In this document: positions 16,650-25,808 of the stretch, piece after piece
Layout of the letters: each line of letters starts with the position of its first letter
Numbering within the stretch: the first letter of the stretch is position 1
Assembly: GCF_031085295.1 (NCBI RefSeq)
Contig: NZ_JAVFWO010000005.1
Span: forward strand, 248,001-312,000
DNA length: 64,000 nt
DNA from: Microbacterium psychrotolerans
GTDB taxonomy: Bacteria > Actinomycetota > Actinomycetes > Actinomycetales > Microbacteriaceae
Reading direction: 5' to 3'
Notes under the pieces: generated by a model
Databases searched by the model: none
Told to the model about the DNA's origin: nothing
What the model saw: only the letters and a program-made list of their open reading frames with translations
Translations under genes and position numbers: made by a program

Positions 16650-17582
16650 CTATTTCCCGCGCGAACCGGTCGTACCGGCGTCGGGGGCGGCGTCCGACCC
16701 GACGTCTTCAGGTCGACGTGAGATCAGGTTGGTCGCCCAGCGCTCGTTGAATCCCGCGAGGAAACCCACCGAGCCCCAGAAGAACCAGCTCTCGACCCGC
16801 CCCTCCGGGATCACGAACACCACGGAGAGGAGTCCGCTCTTGAGCAGGAAGACGACCGCGGCGGCGAAGAACCACCCGAGGACGATGCGGTACCTCGCCG
16901 CGCCGCCGTCGGCGACCTCGATCGGCAGGTTGCCCATCTTGTGCATCCGCAGCAGCACGCTGACGCACGCTCCGGCAGCACCCGCGCCCACCGCGACCAG
17001 GACGTCCCGCAGCGCGTCGGCCTGATCGGGCGGCATGGGACCTCCTCGCCAGAGCGTGATCACCGCCGCACCGACACCCCCGATCACGGCGAGGGCGACA
17101 GCGGTGAGGATGACACCGCCGAGGAGGCCCCGCGCATACTTCCGGCGCGCGATCTCACCCTCCCGCCGCTTGAGGAAGTCGTCCGCGTACCGCAGCCGGG
17201 CCTCGAGCGCCGCCACATCGGAGGAGCGCGGACCGGAGGCGGCGAAGCCCTCGGCAGCGATGCGCACGGCTTCCCGGACGAGTTCGTCGAGGGTCGAGAT
17301 GTCGTCCCCGCGCAGCACGAACCGCCCGCGCAGGAGCACCTCGTCGAGGCGGCCGAACTGCCGGGGTGCGGACGTGGCGACTCTCATCGCCGCCGCATGG
17401 AAGCCGGGCTCGTCGCCGCTCAGCAGACCGGCGGGCTGCTCGTGGATCGACTCCCGCTCCCGTTCGGCCGCGCGCGAGCGGGCGGCGTTGGGAACCCGGG
17501 CGAGCTGGATCCTCAGCCAGGTGACCCAGGACGCGTCGCCGATCAGTCCCGTGCCGAGCCGGGACTGCGCTGCTTCGGTCAT
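16650..17582 (-). CDS. Membrane protein of unknown function
   Basis: A 310-residue protein. The N-terminal half is soluble (an alpha-helical segment, residues about 1-145), followed by membrane helices: GLLGGVILTAVALAVIGGVGAAVI, a second VAVGAGAAGACVSVLL, a third LGWFFAAAVVFLLKSGLLSVVFV and FFWGSVGFLAGF, which ends in the striking GFNERWATNLISRR. The start MTEAAQSRL is preceded by GGAG; the frame continues 9 codons upstream without a ribosome site. No catalytic motif is seen. The FLAGFNERWA segment looks conserved and could identify an uncharacterised actinobacterial family. Confidence 0.75.
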   Translation of the reverse strand: MTEAAQSRLGTGLIGDASWVTWLRIQLARVPNAARSRAAERERESIHEQPAGLLSGDEPGFHAAAMRVATSAPRQFGRLDEVLLRGRFVLRGDDISTLDELVREAVRIAAEGFAASGPRSSDVAALEARLRYADDFLKRREGEIARRKYARGLLGGVILTAVALAVIGGVGAAVITLWRGGPMPPDQADALRDVLVAVGAGAAGACVSVLLRMHKMGNLPIEVADGGAARYRIVLGWFFAAAVVFLLKSGLLSVVFVIPEGRVESWFFWGSVGFLAGFNERWATNLISRRPEDVGSDAAPDAGTTGSRGK

Positions 17583-17654
17583 GATCGCTCCACTCCCTCC
17601 GCCGCGCACGCGCGGCGCATGCTCGGAAGAGAGCGTGAGACCGGGCGCAGATAC

Positions 17655-17690
17655 ACGGATGCCGCGACCCGGCCGGGTCGCGGCATCCGT
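17655..17690. terminator. 36-bp perfect palindrome, terminator of the msrBA operon
   Basis: ACGGATGCCGCGACCCGG is followed immediately by its exact reverse complement, so each strand can fold into an 18-bp hairpin (a few central pairs open as loop). It lies 46 bp beyond the msrA stop on the minus strand, just before the leader of the membrane-protein gene. Confidence 0.75.
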
Positions 17691-17735
17691 TCTCGTCTCG
17701 TGGTGGGCTGCTCGCTCACCCCCGAGAGATGGTCG

Positions 17736-18290
17736 TCACGCAGTGGCGTCCGCGCGCTTGGGCAGCACCCATCCGGCACGCGGGAAGTGGCACGTGTAGC
17801 CGTTCGGGATGCGCAGCAGGTAGTCCTGATGCTCCGGCTCGGCCTCCCAGAACGGGCCCGCGGGCTCGATCGTGGTGACGGCCTTGCCCGGCCAGAGCCC
17901 CGACGCGTCGACGTCGGCGATGGTCTCGCGCGCGACCTGCTCCTGCTCGGGGGAGAGCGGGAAGATCGCCGAGCGGTAGCTGGAGCCGATGTCGTTGCCC
18001 TGGCGGTTCAGGGTCGACGGGTCGTGGATCTGGAAGAAGAACGCCAGGATGTCGCGGTACGTCGTCTTCGTGGGATCGAAGACGATCTCGACGGCCTCCG
18101 CGTGTCCGGGATGCTTGCGATAGGTGGCGTGCGCGTTCTCGCCGCCCGTGTAGCCGACACGGGTGCCGAGCACGCCGGGCTGGCGGCGGATCAGGTCCTC
18201 CATTCCCCAGAAACAGCCGCCGGCGAGGACTGCCGTCTCGCTGCCGGGGGTGCGGGTGATCTCGCCGGTGTCGAAGGGACCGCTGGTCAT
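17736..18290 (-). CDS. msrA: Peptide-methionine (S)-S-oxide reductase MsrA
   Basis: A 184-residue MsrA with the active-site motif GGCFWGMED (catalytic Cys26), [19 protein letters not shown] and NGYTCHF. It reduces the S-epimer of methionine sulfoxide in proteins in the cytoplasm, restoring oxidised methionines. The ATG at 18290 overlaps the msrB stop (ATGA), defining the start inside a longer open frame. Operon order is msrB then msrA. Confidence 0.95.
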   Translation of the reverse strand: MTSGPFDTGEITRTPGSETAVLAGGCFWGMEDLIRRQPGVLGTRVGYTGGENAHATYRKHPGHAEAVEIVFDPTKTTYRDILAFFFQIHDPSTLNRQGNDIGSSYRSAIFPLSPEQEQVARETIADVDASGLWPGKAVTTIEPAGPFWEAEPEHQDYLLRIPNGYTCHFPRAGWVLPKRADATA

Positions 18291-18754
18291 GATGCGTGCT
18301 CCTGGTTCTCGGTGGTGAAGAGGTGTCGGTAGGCGCCGTAGCCCTCGTCCTCGAGCGACGAGGCGGGCACGAAGCGCAGTGCGGCCGAGTTCATGCAGTA
18401 TCTCAGGCCGCCGGCCTGCCGGGGGCCGTCGGGGAAGACGTGACCGAGATGGCTGTCGGCGCCCGACGAGCGCACCTCGGTGCGCGGCAGGAGCAGCTTC
18501 CAGTCCTTCTTGGTCGAGACGGCGTCGGGCGCGATCGGCTTGGTGAAGCTCGGCCATCCGGTTCCGCTGTCGTACTTGTCCGTCGACGAGAACAGCGGCT
18601 GGCCCGAGACGACGTCGACGTAGATGCCGGGCTCGTGGTTGTTCCAGTACTCGTTGCGGAAGGCCGGCTCGGTGCCGTCCTCCTGGGTAACCCGGTACTG
18701 GGCGTCGGTGAGGCGGCCGAGCGCCTCGGGGGTCTTGCGGTAGTCGTTGCTCAC
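18287..18754 (-). CDS. msrB: Peptide-methionine (R)-S-oxide reductase MsrB
   Basis: A 155-residue Msr[12 protein letters not shown], the [12 protein letters not shown] motif and the catalytic Cys120 in [11 protein letters not shown]. It reduces the R-epimer of methionine sulfoxide. Cys120 is the only cysteine, so this is a form without the CxxC zinc site and without a classical resolving Cys. The GTG start at 18754 has a near-perfect ribosome site, AGGAGG, 5 nt upstream; the frame extends further but into sequence antisense to the phosphoesterase gene. Overlaps msrA by 4 nt. Confidence 0.95.
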   Translation of the reverse strand: MSNDYRKTPEALGRLTDAQYRVTQEDGTEPAFRNEYWNNHEPGIYVDVVSGQPLFSSTDKYDSGTGWPSFTKPIAPDAVSTKKDWKLLLPRTEVRSSGADSHLGHVFPDGPRQAGGLRYCMNSAALRFVPASSLEDEGYGAYRHLFTTENQEHAS

Positions 18755-18884
18755 GATTCCTCCTGGGGTGGCGTCGCTGGCTGCGGCGTCATAGATGGAG
18801 AACGGATGCCGCATCCCTTTTGGTCCCGCGAACCTGGGAGCCAGCTTCGAATTCCGAGGGGCTGACGGCGGGCAGAATCGGGTG

Positions 18885-19397
18885 ATGGCGACACGGTTGC
18901 TGCTGATCTCCGACACGCACATCCCCGGGCGCGCACGGCGGCTCCCGGATGCGGTGCTCCACGCCGCCGACGCGGCGGACCTCGTAATCCACGCAGGCGA
19001 CTGGGTCGCGGCATCCGTGCTCGATGAACTGGTGCAGCACGCCGACGTGCTGGGCGTGTGGGGCAACAACGACGGTGCCGAGCTGCGCTCCCGCCTGCCC
19101 GAGATCGCGCACCTCACCCTCGAGGGAGTGCGATTCGCTGTCGTGCACGAGACGGGCGAGTCCAGACGGCGCGGGGAGCGGATGGACGCCGCGTTCCCCG
19201 ACACCGATGTGCTGGTCTTCGGCCACAGCCACATCCCGTGGGACACCGTGACGCCCCGTGGGCTGCGGCTGCTGAATCCGGGATCGCCGACGGACCGCCG
19301 CCGTCAGCCGGCGCACACGATGATGACGGCCACCGTCGATGCCGGCGAGCTGCGTGACGTGCGGCTCGTCGATGTCAGTCCTGGTCGAGCAGCCTGA
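18885..19397 (+). CDS. YfcE-type metallophosphoesterase
   Basis: A 170-residue calcineurin-like phosphoesterase with the metal ligand motifs in order: DTHIPG, HAGDWV, GNNDGAE, a His in VVHE, and GHSHIPWD. The size matches the compact YfcE/MJ0936 group (broad-specificity phosphodiesterases). Start ATG 18885 lies 6 nt after CAGAAT (18873-18878), a leaderless -10 arrangement; the frame upstream has no ribosome site. The last 23 bp overlap the 3' end of the convergent membrane-protein gene. Confidence 0.9.
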   Translation: MATRLLLISDTHIPGRARRLPDAVLHAADAADLVIHAGDWVAASVLDELVQHADVLGVWGNNDGAELRSRLPEIAHLTLEGVRFAVVHETGESRRRGERMDAAFPDTDVLVFGHSHIPWDTVTPRGLRLLNPGSPTDRRRQPAHTMMTATVDAGELRDVRLVDVSPGRAA

Positions 19398-19950
19398 CTC
19401 GGGCGACGACGATTCCGGCGACGAGGCCGCCGAGCCCACCCGCGGCCATGTCGCCGATCGTGTCCTGATAGCTCACGAAGATGCTGGGATCGACGAAGGT
19501 CTTGCCCATCCACTCCGCCATCTCCCACACCGCGCTCAGCCCGAGCCCCAAGCTCGTGACGAGCACGATCGGCGTCGCCCGCCGAGTGGCGGGGTCGAGG
19601 GGAAGCGGCACGATCGCCAGCCTCGCCAGCAGGAGGTAGGCCATTGCGGCGAGAGTGCCGGTGCAGGCGAAGTGCACGACCAGGTCCCACGGTGGCACCG
19701 TCTCGTAGAGGTGCAGCACGTTGCTCCAGGCGGCGACGAGCACCGTGATGCAGAAGACGACGTCGAACGCGGGCCGCGCCCCGGCGAACCGGGGGAGGAC
19801 GAGCGCCGGCAGCGACAGCGCGAGGATGCCCGCGTCCGGCGGGTCCCACCAGACGAATGCCGCCGCGACGCTGAGCGGGCCGAGCAGTCGCACGGCGTCG
19901 GCCACCCACTCCGCGACGCTGTGCGGCGGCCTGAGGAATCGCGCCTTCAC
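19375..19950 (-). CDS. Integral membrane protein, DUF2238/YjdF-like
   Basis: A 191-residue protein with about five to six membrane segments. The later part contains SAVWEMAEWMGKTF and YQDTIGDMAAGGLGGLVAG, resembling the WExxEW...DTxxD pattern of YjdF/DUF2238 inner-membrane proteins. The GTG at 19950 overlaps the stop of the upstream endonuclease-like gene (GTGA), so they are coupled. Function unknown. Confidence 0.75.
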   Translation of the reverse strand: MKARFLRPPHSVAEWVADAVRLLGPLSVAAAFVWWDPPDAGILALSLPALVLPRFAGARPAFDVVFCITVLVAAWSNVLHLYETVPPWDLVVHFACTGTLAAMAYLLLARLAIVPLPLDPATRRATPIVLVTSLGLGLSAVWEMAEWMGKTFVDPSIFVSYQDTIGDMAAGGLGGLVAGIVVARVRLLDQD

Positions 19951-20810
19951 GCCTGTCCCCGCCCGACAGGGATCGTCATGACCGCCTGGACGGGCAGGTG
20001 GTCGGACGGCCATACGCCCGCGTGGCGGAAGGTGTTGATCCCGGCGCTCGCGACCTTCACCTCCGGTGTGACGACGATCCAGTCGATGCGGGCGCGCGAG
20101 GGACGCGGCCGCCGATACCCGGCGAATGTGCCGACGGGTGCCGTCAGCCGGCGTGCCGCGGCGGTCCAGGCATCCTGCAGCCCACCGTCATCGAGGAGCG
20201 CCCGTAGGGTCCGCGACCCCTCGCCCGCGTTCAGGTCGCCGGTGAGGATGCCGGGACCCCGACCCACCAGCGTCCGGAGCGCATCGACCGAGCGCACGCG
20301 CGAGCGCGGCGAGAACGGGTCCAGGTGCGTGTTGAGCACGGTGAACGCCGACCCGGTGCGGCGGTCGCGGAAGCGGGCCGTGACCGCGATGCGGGGGATG
20401 AGGTTGCCCCACGAGCGGGAGCCGGCTTCGCGCGGGTGATCCGACAGCGCCGTCTGATCCCAGTCCAGGAGTTCCAGCCGTTCGGCATCGAAGAAGATCG
20501 GGCAGCCCTCACCGCTGCCCCGGCGGCCATGCCCCCGGCCGACGAACCGGTATGCGGAGCCCAGCGCGGCGAGCACCGCGTCGGCTTGATCCGGCATCGC
20601 CTCCTGCACCCCGACGAATGTCGGCCGCTCCCGCTGCAGCAGCGCTCGGACGGCGGTGGCACGATGCCGCCACCGATCCGCCCGCCGCCAGGTGACCCCG
20701 TTCATGCGGCGCCGGATGTTGAACGTCATGATGTGCAGGGCGGGCGGCTCGACCGGGCCGACGAGCGGCCGACCCGACAGCTCCTCGAGCATCCCGTCTC
20801 GCCGCAGCAT
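19947..20810 (-). CDS. Endonuclease/exonuclease/phosphatase family protein
   Basis: A 287-residue EEP-fold protein with the full set of catalytic motifs: MTFNIR, the metal-binding Glu in GVQEAMPDQ, NTHLDPFS, TGDLNAGEG, RIDWIVV and the terminal SDHLPV. Family members hydrolyse phosphodiesters or phosphomonoesters in nucleic acids, inositol phosphates or sphingomyelin; this one has no signal peptide, so a cytoplasmic substrate is likely. A TACGGT box (minus strand, 20821-20816) ends 5 nt before the ATG, suggesting leaderless initiation. Confidence 0.88.
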   Translation of the reverse strand: MLRRDGMLEELSGRPLVGPVEPPALHIMTFNIRRRMNGVTWRRADRWRHRATAVRALLQRERPTFVGVQEAMPDQADAVLAALGSAYRFVGRGHGRRGSGEGCPIFFDAERLELLDWDQTALSDHPREAGSRSWGNLIPRIAVTARFRDRRTGSAFTVLNTHLDPFSPRSRVRSVDALRTLVGRGPGILTGDLNAGEGSRTLRALLDDGGLQDAWTAAARRLTAPVGTFAGYRRPRPSRARIDWIVVTPEVKVASAGINTFRHAGVWPSDHLPVQAVMTIPVGRGQA

Positions 20811-20884
20811 CCCTCACCGTACGCAGACGATGGTGCGCGCGGGCAAGGGCTTGCGCCGCGGCGGATTCTGCGTGAAGCAGGCAC

Positions 20885-22387
20885 TCAGGGCGACCCGAGA
20901 CCGCCGCTGAGCCGGCCGTGGAACGACGCCGAGGCGTCGCTCATGCCCTCGAGCTCGACGGTGGTGCCGCGCTGCTCGTACTTGGTGACGATGGCGTCGA
21001 GGGCGGCGACCGTCGAAGCGTCCCAGACACGTGTGCGGGACAGGTCGATCACGACGTGGGCGGGATCGGCGGCGTATTCGAACTGCGTGGTCAGATCGTT
21101 GCTCGAGGCGAAGAAGAGCTCGCCGTCCACGCGGTACCGCGCGGTGTCGCCGTCGACCGTGCGGCTCACGGTGGTGAAATGGGCGACCCGCCGGGCGAAC
21201 AGCACCATGGCGGCGAGCACCCCGAGCACGACGCCGATCGCGAGGTTGTGGGTCCAGACCGTCGCCACGACGGTCACGAGCATCACGAGCGTCTCGCTCA
21301 GCGGCATCCGTCTCAGCGTCGACGGGCGGATGCTGTGCCAGTCGAAGGTCGAGACCGACACCAGGATCATCACTGCGACGAGCGCCGCCATCGGGATCAG
21401 CCCGACGATGTCGCCGAGCGCCACGACCAGGATCAGCACCCACACGCCGGCCAGGAACGTCGAGATGCGCGTACGGCCGCCCGAGGTCTTGACGTTGATC
21501 ATCGTCTGGCCGATCATCGCGCAGCCGCCGGTGCCTCCGAAGAAGGCCGAGGCGAGGTTGGCGACGCCGAGGCCCCAGGCCTCCCGTGTCTTGCGCGAGC
21601 GCGTGTCGGTGATGTCGTCGACGAGTTTCGCCGTCATGAGCGACTCGAGAAGGCCGACCAGGGCGGCGGCGAAGGCGTAGGGCGCGACGATCTGCAGGGT
21701 CTCCCCTGTCAGCGGGACGTTCGGGATGAGCAGCCCGGGAAGGCTGCGCGGCAGCTCTCCCTGGTCCGCGACGTTCGGCACCGCCGAGAGTCCGAACACG
21801 ACGACCGCGGCGGTCAGCAGCACGATCGCGATGAGCGGCGCCGGGACGGCGCGTGTGATCCGCGGCCACACGAAGAGGATGCCGAGTCCCGCAGCCACCA
21901 GCACGTACACCGCCCAGGGGACGTCGACGAGCTGAGGCACCTGCGAAAGGAAGATCAGGATCGCCAGGGCGTTCACGAACCCGACCATGACGCTGCGCGG
22001 GATGAACCGCATGAGCCGGGCGACACCGAGCGCGGCGAGCACGACCTGGATGACGCCCGCGAGGGCGATGGTGACGATGAGGTAGTCGGCCCCGTACTCG
22101 CGCGAGACGGGGGCGATGACGAGCGCGACCGCGCCCGCGGCTGCCGTGATCATCGCGGGGCCGCCGCCCGTGAACGCGATGACCACCGAGAGCACGAACG
22201 ACGAGAAGAGGCCCACGCGAGGATCGACGCCGGCGACGACCGAGAACGCGATCGCCTCGGGGATGAGCGCGAGAGCCACGACCAGTCCAGCGAGGACCTC
22301 GCGCGTGAGCAGCCGGGGACGGCGCAGCGCCTGCAGCACGGTCGGCTCGATGCGGTAGCGATCAGCGGATTCGGCGACGGTGGACAC
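20885..22387 (-). CDS. SulP-family anion transporter with STAS domain
   Basis: A 500-residue SulP transporter: about 10-12 membrane segments with the family motifs ALALIPEAIAFSVVAGVDP, GGPAMITAAAGA, the segment ESLMTAKLVDDITDTRSRK and GGTGGCAMIGQTMINVKTSG, then a C-terminal STAS domain (about residues 400-500, HVVIDLSRTRVWDASTVAALD). Known members carry sulfate, bicarbonate or other anions; the substrate cannot be read from sequence. I chose GTG 22387 because a TAGAGT -10 box on the minus strand (22401-22396) lies 8 nt before it. Confidence 0.9.
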   Translation of the reverse strand: MSTVAESADRYRIEPTVLQALRRPRLLTREVLAGLVVALALIPEAIAFSVVAGVDPRVGLFSSFVLSVVIAFTGGGPAMITAAAGAVALVIAPVSREYGADYLIVTIALAGVIQVVLAALGVARLMRFIPRSVMVGFVNALAILIFLSQVPQLVDVPWAVYVLVAAGLGILFVWPRITRAVPAPLIAIVLLTAAVVVFGLSAVPNVADQGELPRSLPGLLIPNVPLTGETLQIVAPYAFAAALVGLLESLMTAKLVDDITDTRSRKTREAWGLGVANLASAFFGGTGGCAMIGQTMINVKTSGGRTRISTFLAGVWVLILVVALGDIVGLIPMAALVAVMILVSVSTFDWHSIRPSTLRRMPLSETLVMLVTVVATVWTHNLAIGVVLGVLAAMVLFARRVAHFTTVSRTVDGDTARYRVDGELFFASSNDLTTQFEYAADPAHVVIDLSRTRVWDASTVAALDAIVTKYEQRGTTVELEGMSDASASFHGRLSGGLGSP

Positions 22388-22568
22388 GGGTGACGACTCT
22401 ATCCGTGCGCGATTCCCGCGCACCTGTATCCAACACGGCAGCGGATCTCAAGGGCCTGCCCGAGACGCGGATCGCCCGGCAGAATCGCGGGATGGTGTAC
22501 GAAGGCTTGTCCCCGTCCCGCGCGCAGCTCCTTCCGACCGATCGGCCCACTCTTCGGCGGGAGGCCCG

Positions 22569-24230
22569 ATGAAGATCACCGATACCAGCGACCTCTGGTG
22601 GAAGAGCGCGATCATCTACTGCCTCGACGTCGAGACCTACCTGGATTCCGACGGCGACGGCGTCGGCGACATGCAGGGGCTCGCGCAGCGCATCGACTAC
22701 CTCGCCCAGCTCGGCGTTACGTGCCTGTGGCTCATGCCGTTCTATCCGACGCCCGATCGCGACGACGGGTACGACATCACCGACTTCTACGGTGTGGATC
22801 CGCGGCTCGGCAATCACGGAGAGCTCGTGGAGATGATCCGCACGGCCCACGACCGGGGTATGCGGGTCATCGTCGACCTGGTCGTCAACCACACCTCGGA
22901 TCGGCATCCGTGGTTCCAGAAGGCGAAGCGCAGCGTCAACTCCCCGTACCGGGAGTACTACATCTGGCGCGACGAGGCTCCGCCGAAGGGCCAGAAGAAT
23001 CCGGTCTTCCCGGGCGAGGCGGACGGCGTCTGGTCGAAGGACGAGGCGTCGGGTCAGTGGTACCAGCACAGCTTCTACGAGCATCAGCCCGACCTGAACA
23101 TCGCCAATCCGGCCGTGCGAGACGAACTCGCCCGCGTGATCGGGTTCTGGCTGCAGCTGGGCGTGTCGGGGTTCCGGGTGGACGCAGTGCCCTTCCTCCT
23201 GGAGATGCCGCCGGGCGCGGAGATCCCGGATCCGCACGAGCTCCTGCGCGACTTCCGGCGCTTCCTCCAGCGCCGCTCGAGCGAGGCCATCCTGCTCGGG
23301 GAGGTGAACCTGCCGTACGACCAGCAGGTCGCCTACTTCGGCGGCGGCGACGTGAGCGAGCTGTCGATGCAGTTCGACTTCGTCGGCATGCAGTCGTTCT
23401 ACCTGTCGCTCGCACGGCAGGAACCCGCTCCGCTCATCGCGGCGCTGACCTCTCGACCGGTCCTTCCCGACGACGTGCAGTGGGCGAACTTCCTGCGCAA
23501 TCACGACGAGCTGACCCTCGACAAGCTGACAGACGCGGAGCGGGAGGAGGTCTTCGAGGCGTTCGCCCCCGACGAGCGGCAGCGTGTCTTCGGCCGCGGC
23601 ATCACGCGCCGGCTGCCCCCGATGCTCGGGGATCCGCGGCGCATCCGCATGGCCTACAGCCTCCTGTTCACGCTTCCGGGCACGCCGGTGCTGTTCTACG
23701 GCGAGGAGATCGGGATGGGGGAGAACATCGACATCCCCGGACGCAGCGCCGTCCGCACGCCGATGCAGTGGACGGCGGAGAAGAACGGCGGGTTCTCACA
23801 GGCCCCGCCGTCCCGGCTCATCGCGCAGCCGCCGGGCGACGGCTACGCGCCGCAGCACGTCAACGCGGCGGACCAGATCGAGGACCGCGAGTCGCTGCTG
23901 CACTTCTTCCGCGATCTCATCTCGCGGTACCGCATCTCGCCGGAGCTCGGGTGGGGCACGTTTGAGGTCCTCGAACAGCCCGTGGACCACCTCCTGGTGC
24001 ACTCACTCCGGGCGGATGTCGGCCGCATGGTCGCGATCCACAACTTCGCCGACGTGCCGGCCACGACGAGCTTCTCGTTGAAGGACGAGCCCGACGGCAC
24101 CCGCCTCGTCGATCTGCTGGACGCCGAGCGCATCCCTCTCGATGAGCGGGGAGGGGTGGAGCTGGAGGTCCCCGCGTACGGCTACCGCTGGCTGCGGGTC
24201 TCGCGCCCCGGCGACGGCCGCGTGTCGTAG
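22569..24230 (+). CDS. GH13 alpha-glucosidase/trehalose-synthase-like enzyme
   Basis: A 553-residue GH13 enzyme. The (beta/alpha)8 barrel starts WWKSAIIYCLDVETYLDSDG, close to trehalose synthase (maltose alpha-D-glucosyltransferase). Catalytic residues are Asp205 (nucleophile, GFRVDAV), Glu245 (acid/base, LLGEVNL) and Asp313 (NHDEL); VVNHTSD and the long insert PPKGQKNPVFPGEADGVWS are also TreS-like. A C-terminal beta domain ends the protein. Start ATG 22569 has GGGAGG 4 nt upstream. It differs from classical TreS in region I (CLDVETYLD), so the exact reaction (trehalose synthase, glucosidase or transglycosylase) is uncertain. The 3' end overlaps the convergent GT2 gene by 49 bp. Confidence 0.85.
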   Translation: MKITDTSDLWWKSAIIYCLDVETYLDSDGDGVGDMQGLAQRIDYLAQLGVTCLWLMPFYPTPDRDDGYDITDFYGVDPRLGNHGELVEMIRTAHDRGMRVIVDLVVNHTSDRHPWFQKAKRSVNSPYREYYIWRDEAPPKGQKNPVFPGEADGVWSKDEASGQWYQHSFYEHQPDLNIANPAVRDELARVIGFWLQLGVSGFRVDAVPFLLEMPPGAEIPDPHELLRDFRRFLQRRSSEAILLGEVNLPYDQQVAYFGGGDVSELSMQFDFVGMQSFYLSLARQEPAPLIAALTSRPVLPDDVQWANFLRNHDELTLDKLTDAEREEVFEAFAPDERQRVFGRGITRRLPPMLGDPRRIRMAYSLLFTLPGTPVLFYGEEIGMGENIDIPGRSAVRTPMQWTAEKNGGFSQAPPSRLIAQPPGDGYAPQHVNAADQIEDRESLLHFFRDLISRYRISPELGWGTFEVLEQPVDHLLVHSLRADVGRMVAIHNFADVPATTSFSLKDEPDGTRLVDLLDAERIPLDERGGVELEVPAYGYRWLRVSRPGDGRVS

Positions 24231-25054
24231 CCGCCTTCCCGCGGCCTCAGCCGCGGCGGCAGCGTCATGATGTGCCCGGGCTGCGGGCGCGCGTGCCGCC
24301 GCGGCGGACGCGACGCACCGAGCCGGCGCAGTGCGTGCCGCGTCCAGCGCACCGGCGGGAAGTCGCGGGGAAAGTGCACGAGCACCGTGCGCAGGCCGCG
24401 GGCTGCGCGGCGCCCGAACGCGCGGCCGGGCGCGAACGGCCGCATCGACATCCCCATGCGGGCGGCCCGGAGGTGGCGGATGCGCCCGCGTTCGCCGAGG
24501 TGGAAGGAGAGGTCCATGTCGTCGTGCAGGGCGGCATCGAGATGCACGCGCGAGCGGATGCCGAGCCACGCCTGGCGACGCATACCCAGATTGGAGCCGA
24601 ACAGCGGGAGGTGCCCGAGCGTGGGGATCATCACGGCGGCGTAGGCGCCGAGGTAGAGCGTCGCGAGCGGCACGCGCAACGCGCGCGGACCGTCGATGAA
24701 GCGGGCGCCCCCGGTGAACGCCGAGACATCGGGCCGGGAGGCGAACGCGTCCGCCATGGCCCGGATCCACGACGCATCCGGGACGCAGTCCGCGTCGAGC
24801 CGCAGGATGATGTCGCCGGTCGAGGCGTCGTACCCTGCCGCGCTCGCCGCGGGGATGCCGGGGGTCTCGCACCGGACCAGGCGGGCACCGAATGCGCGCG
24901 CGACGTCGGCGGAGGCATCCGTCGACCCGTTGTCGACGACGATGACCTCGTCGGCCGGCCGTGACTGCTGTGCGAGGGCGCGCAGGCACCGCGCGAGCTC
25001 GGTGTCGTCGTCCTTCACGGGGATGACCACCGAGATCCGTGGCGTGTCCGGCAT
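24182..25054 (-). CDS. Family 2 glycosyltransferase
   Basis: A 290-residue GT-A fold glycosyltransferase: ISVVIPVKDDDTELARCLRAL, EVIVVDNGSTDAS, a metal-binding DxD-type motif in LRLDADCVPD, and the acceptor-side ED-like motif HDDMDLSFHLGERGR. One hydrophobic stretch (LATLYLGAYAAVMIPTLG) may associate with the membrane. Relatives transfer sugars to lipids or cell-surface polymers. The start MPDTPRISVV is preceded by AGGTGG at a long spacing of about 11 nt. The C-terminal tail is Arg/Pro-rich and overlaps the GH13 gene on the other strand. Confidence 0.8.
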   Translation of the reverse strand: MPDTPRISVVIPVKDDDTELARCLRALAQQSRPADEVIVVDNGSTDASADVARAFGARLVRCETPGIPAASAAGYDASTGDIILRLDADCVPDASWIRAMADAFASRPDVSAFTGGARFIDGPRALRVPLATLYLGAYAAVMIPTLGHLPLFGSNLGMRRQAWLGIRSRVHLDAALHDDMDLSFHLGERGRIRHLRAARMGMSMRPFAPGRAFGRRAARGLRTVLVHFPRDFPPVRWTRHALRRLGASRPPRRHARPQPGHIMTLPPRLRPREGGYDTRPSPGRETRSQR

Positions 25055-25216
25055 GCTCCGATTCCACCTGCTCCGGCAGCGGGGCAGAAGGGACTTGACT
25101 CCGGCCGCCTGAATCGGGCGCGGGGGCGCCGCGTGGACGGGAGGCGGACCGGCGCCGTCGGTTAACAGGTCGGTGGCCGCCGTGTCAATGGGCACACCCC
25201 GATCGCTGCGCATGCC

Positions 25217-25341
25217 TAGGCTTGCAGAGCAATACAAAGCAGTGCCGTGCGAATCGGTCGAGTATCGGCGTTCGGGTCGCCGTGCAGACTCCCGTGAACG
25301 TGCTGACGGTCCCGGTGGGAGGGCTACCCACCGGGACCGTC
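25217..25341 (+). ncRNA. Candidate small RNA with strong 3' hairpin
   Basis: A 348-bp gap (25055-25402) lies between two genes that do not need it: the GT2 gene reads away from it and the DUF2200 gene has its own leaderless -10 at 25391. Inside it a TAGGCT -10 box (25217-25222) could start an RNA near 25229. The RNA would run through relatively AT-rich sequence and end at a perfect 15-bp hairpin, GACGGTCCCGGTGGG / CCCACCGGGACCGTC with a 7-nt loop (25305-25341). No ORF with a ribosome site is present. A 110-120-nt ncRNA fits best, but a terminator for a missed micro-ORF is possible. Confidence 0.35.
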
Positions 25342-25402
25342 GCTGCGTCGAGGGGTCGTCGACGCCGGTGCCGCAGCATCCCATCCCGATTACCCTGGCG
25401 AC

Positions 25403-25747
25403 ATGCACCGGATCTTCACGACGAGCTTCGCCTCGGTCTACCCGCTCTACGTGACGAAGGTCGAGCGCAAGGGCCGCACGAACGAGGAGCTCGACGAGGT
25501 CATCGAGTGGCTGACCGGCTTCGACGACGCTCAGCTGAAGCAGCACATCGATGAGCACACGACCTTCGAGGAGTTCTTCGCCGAGGCCGACCTCAACCCG
25601 AACGCCTCGCTCATCACCGGTGTGGTCTGCGGGATGCGGGTCGAGCAGATCGAGGATCCGCTGATGCAGAAGATCCGCTACCTCGACAAGCTCGTCGACG
25701 AACTGGCGCGCGGGAAGGCCATGGCGAAGATCCTCCGCAGCGCCTGA
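25403..25747 (+). CDS. DUF2200 family protein
   Basis: A 114-residue cytoplasmic protein that matches the DUF2200 pattern along its whole length: [40 protein letters not shown] and [42 protein letters not shown] 25403 lies 6 nt after TACCCT (25391-25396), so the mRNA is probably leaderless. The biochemical function of the family is unknown. Confidence 0.9.
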   Translation: MHRIFTTSFASVYPLYVTKVERKGRTNEELDEVIEWLTGFDDAQLKQHIDEHTTFEEFFAEADLNPNASLITGVVCGMRVEQIEDPLMQKIRYLDKLVDELARGKAMAKILRSA

Positions 25748-25808
25748 TCGCGACGGACGCCTGTTCGCTGCCTGCTACGTTCGGAGCGGGTCGACCGAGG
25801 AGAGCAGC

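Noticed and set aside
25173..25554. Overlapping small ORFs in the gap before the DUF2200 gene
   Set aside because: They lack ribosome sites, cross a 15-bp hairpin, and encode Arg-rich low-complexity sequence. They fit chance reading of an ncRNA or terminator.
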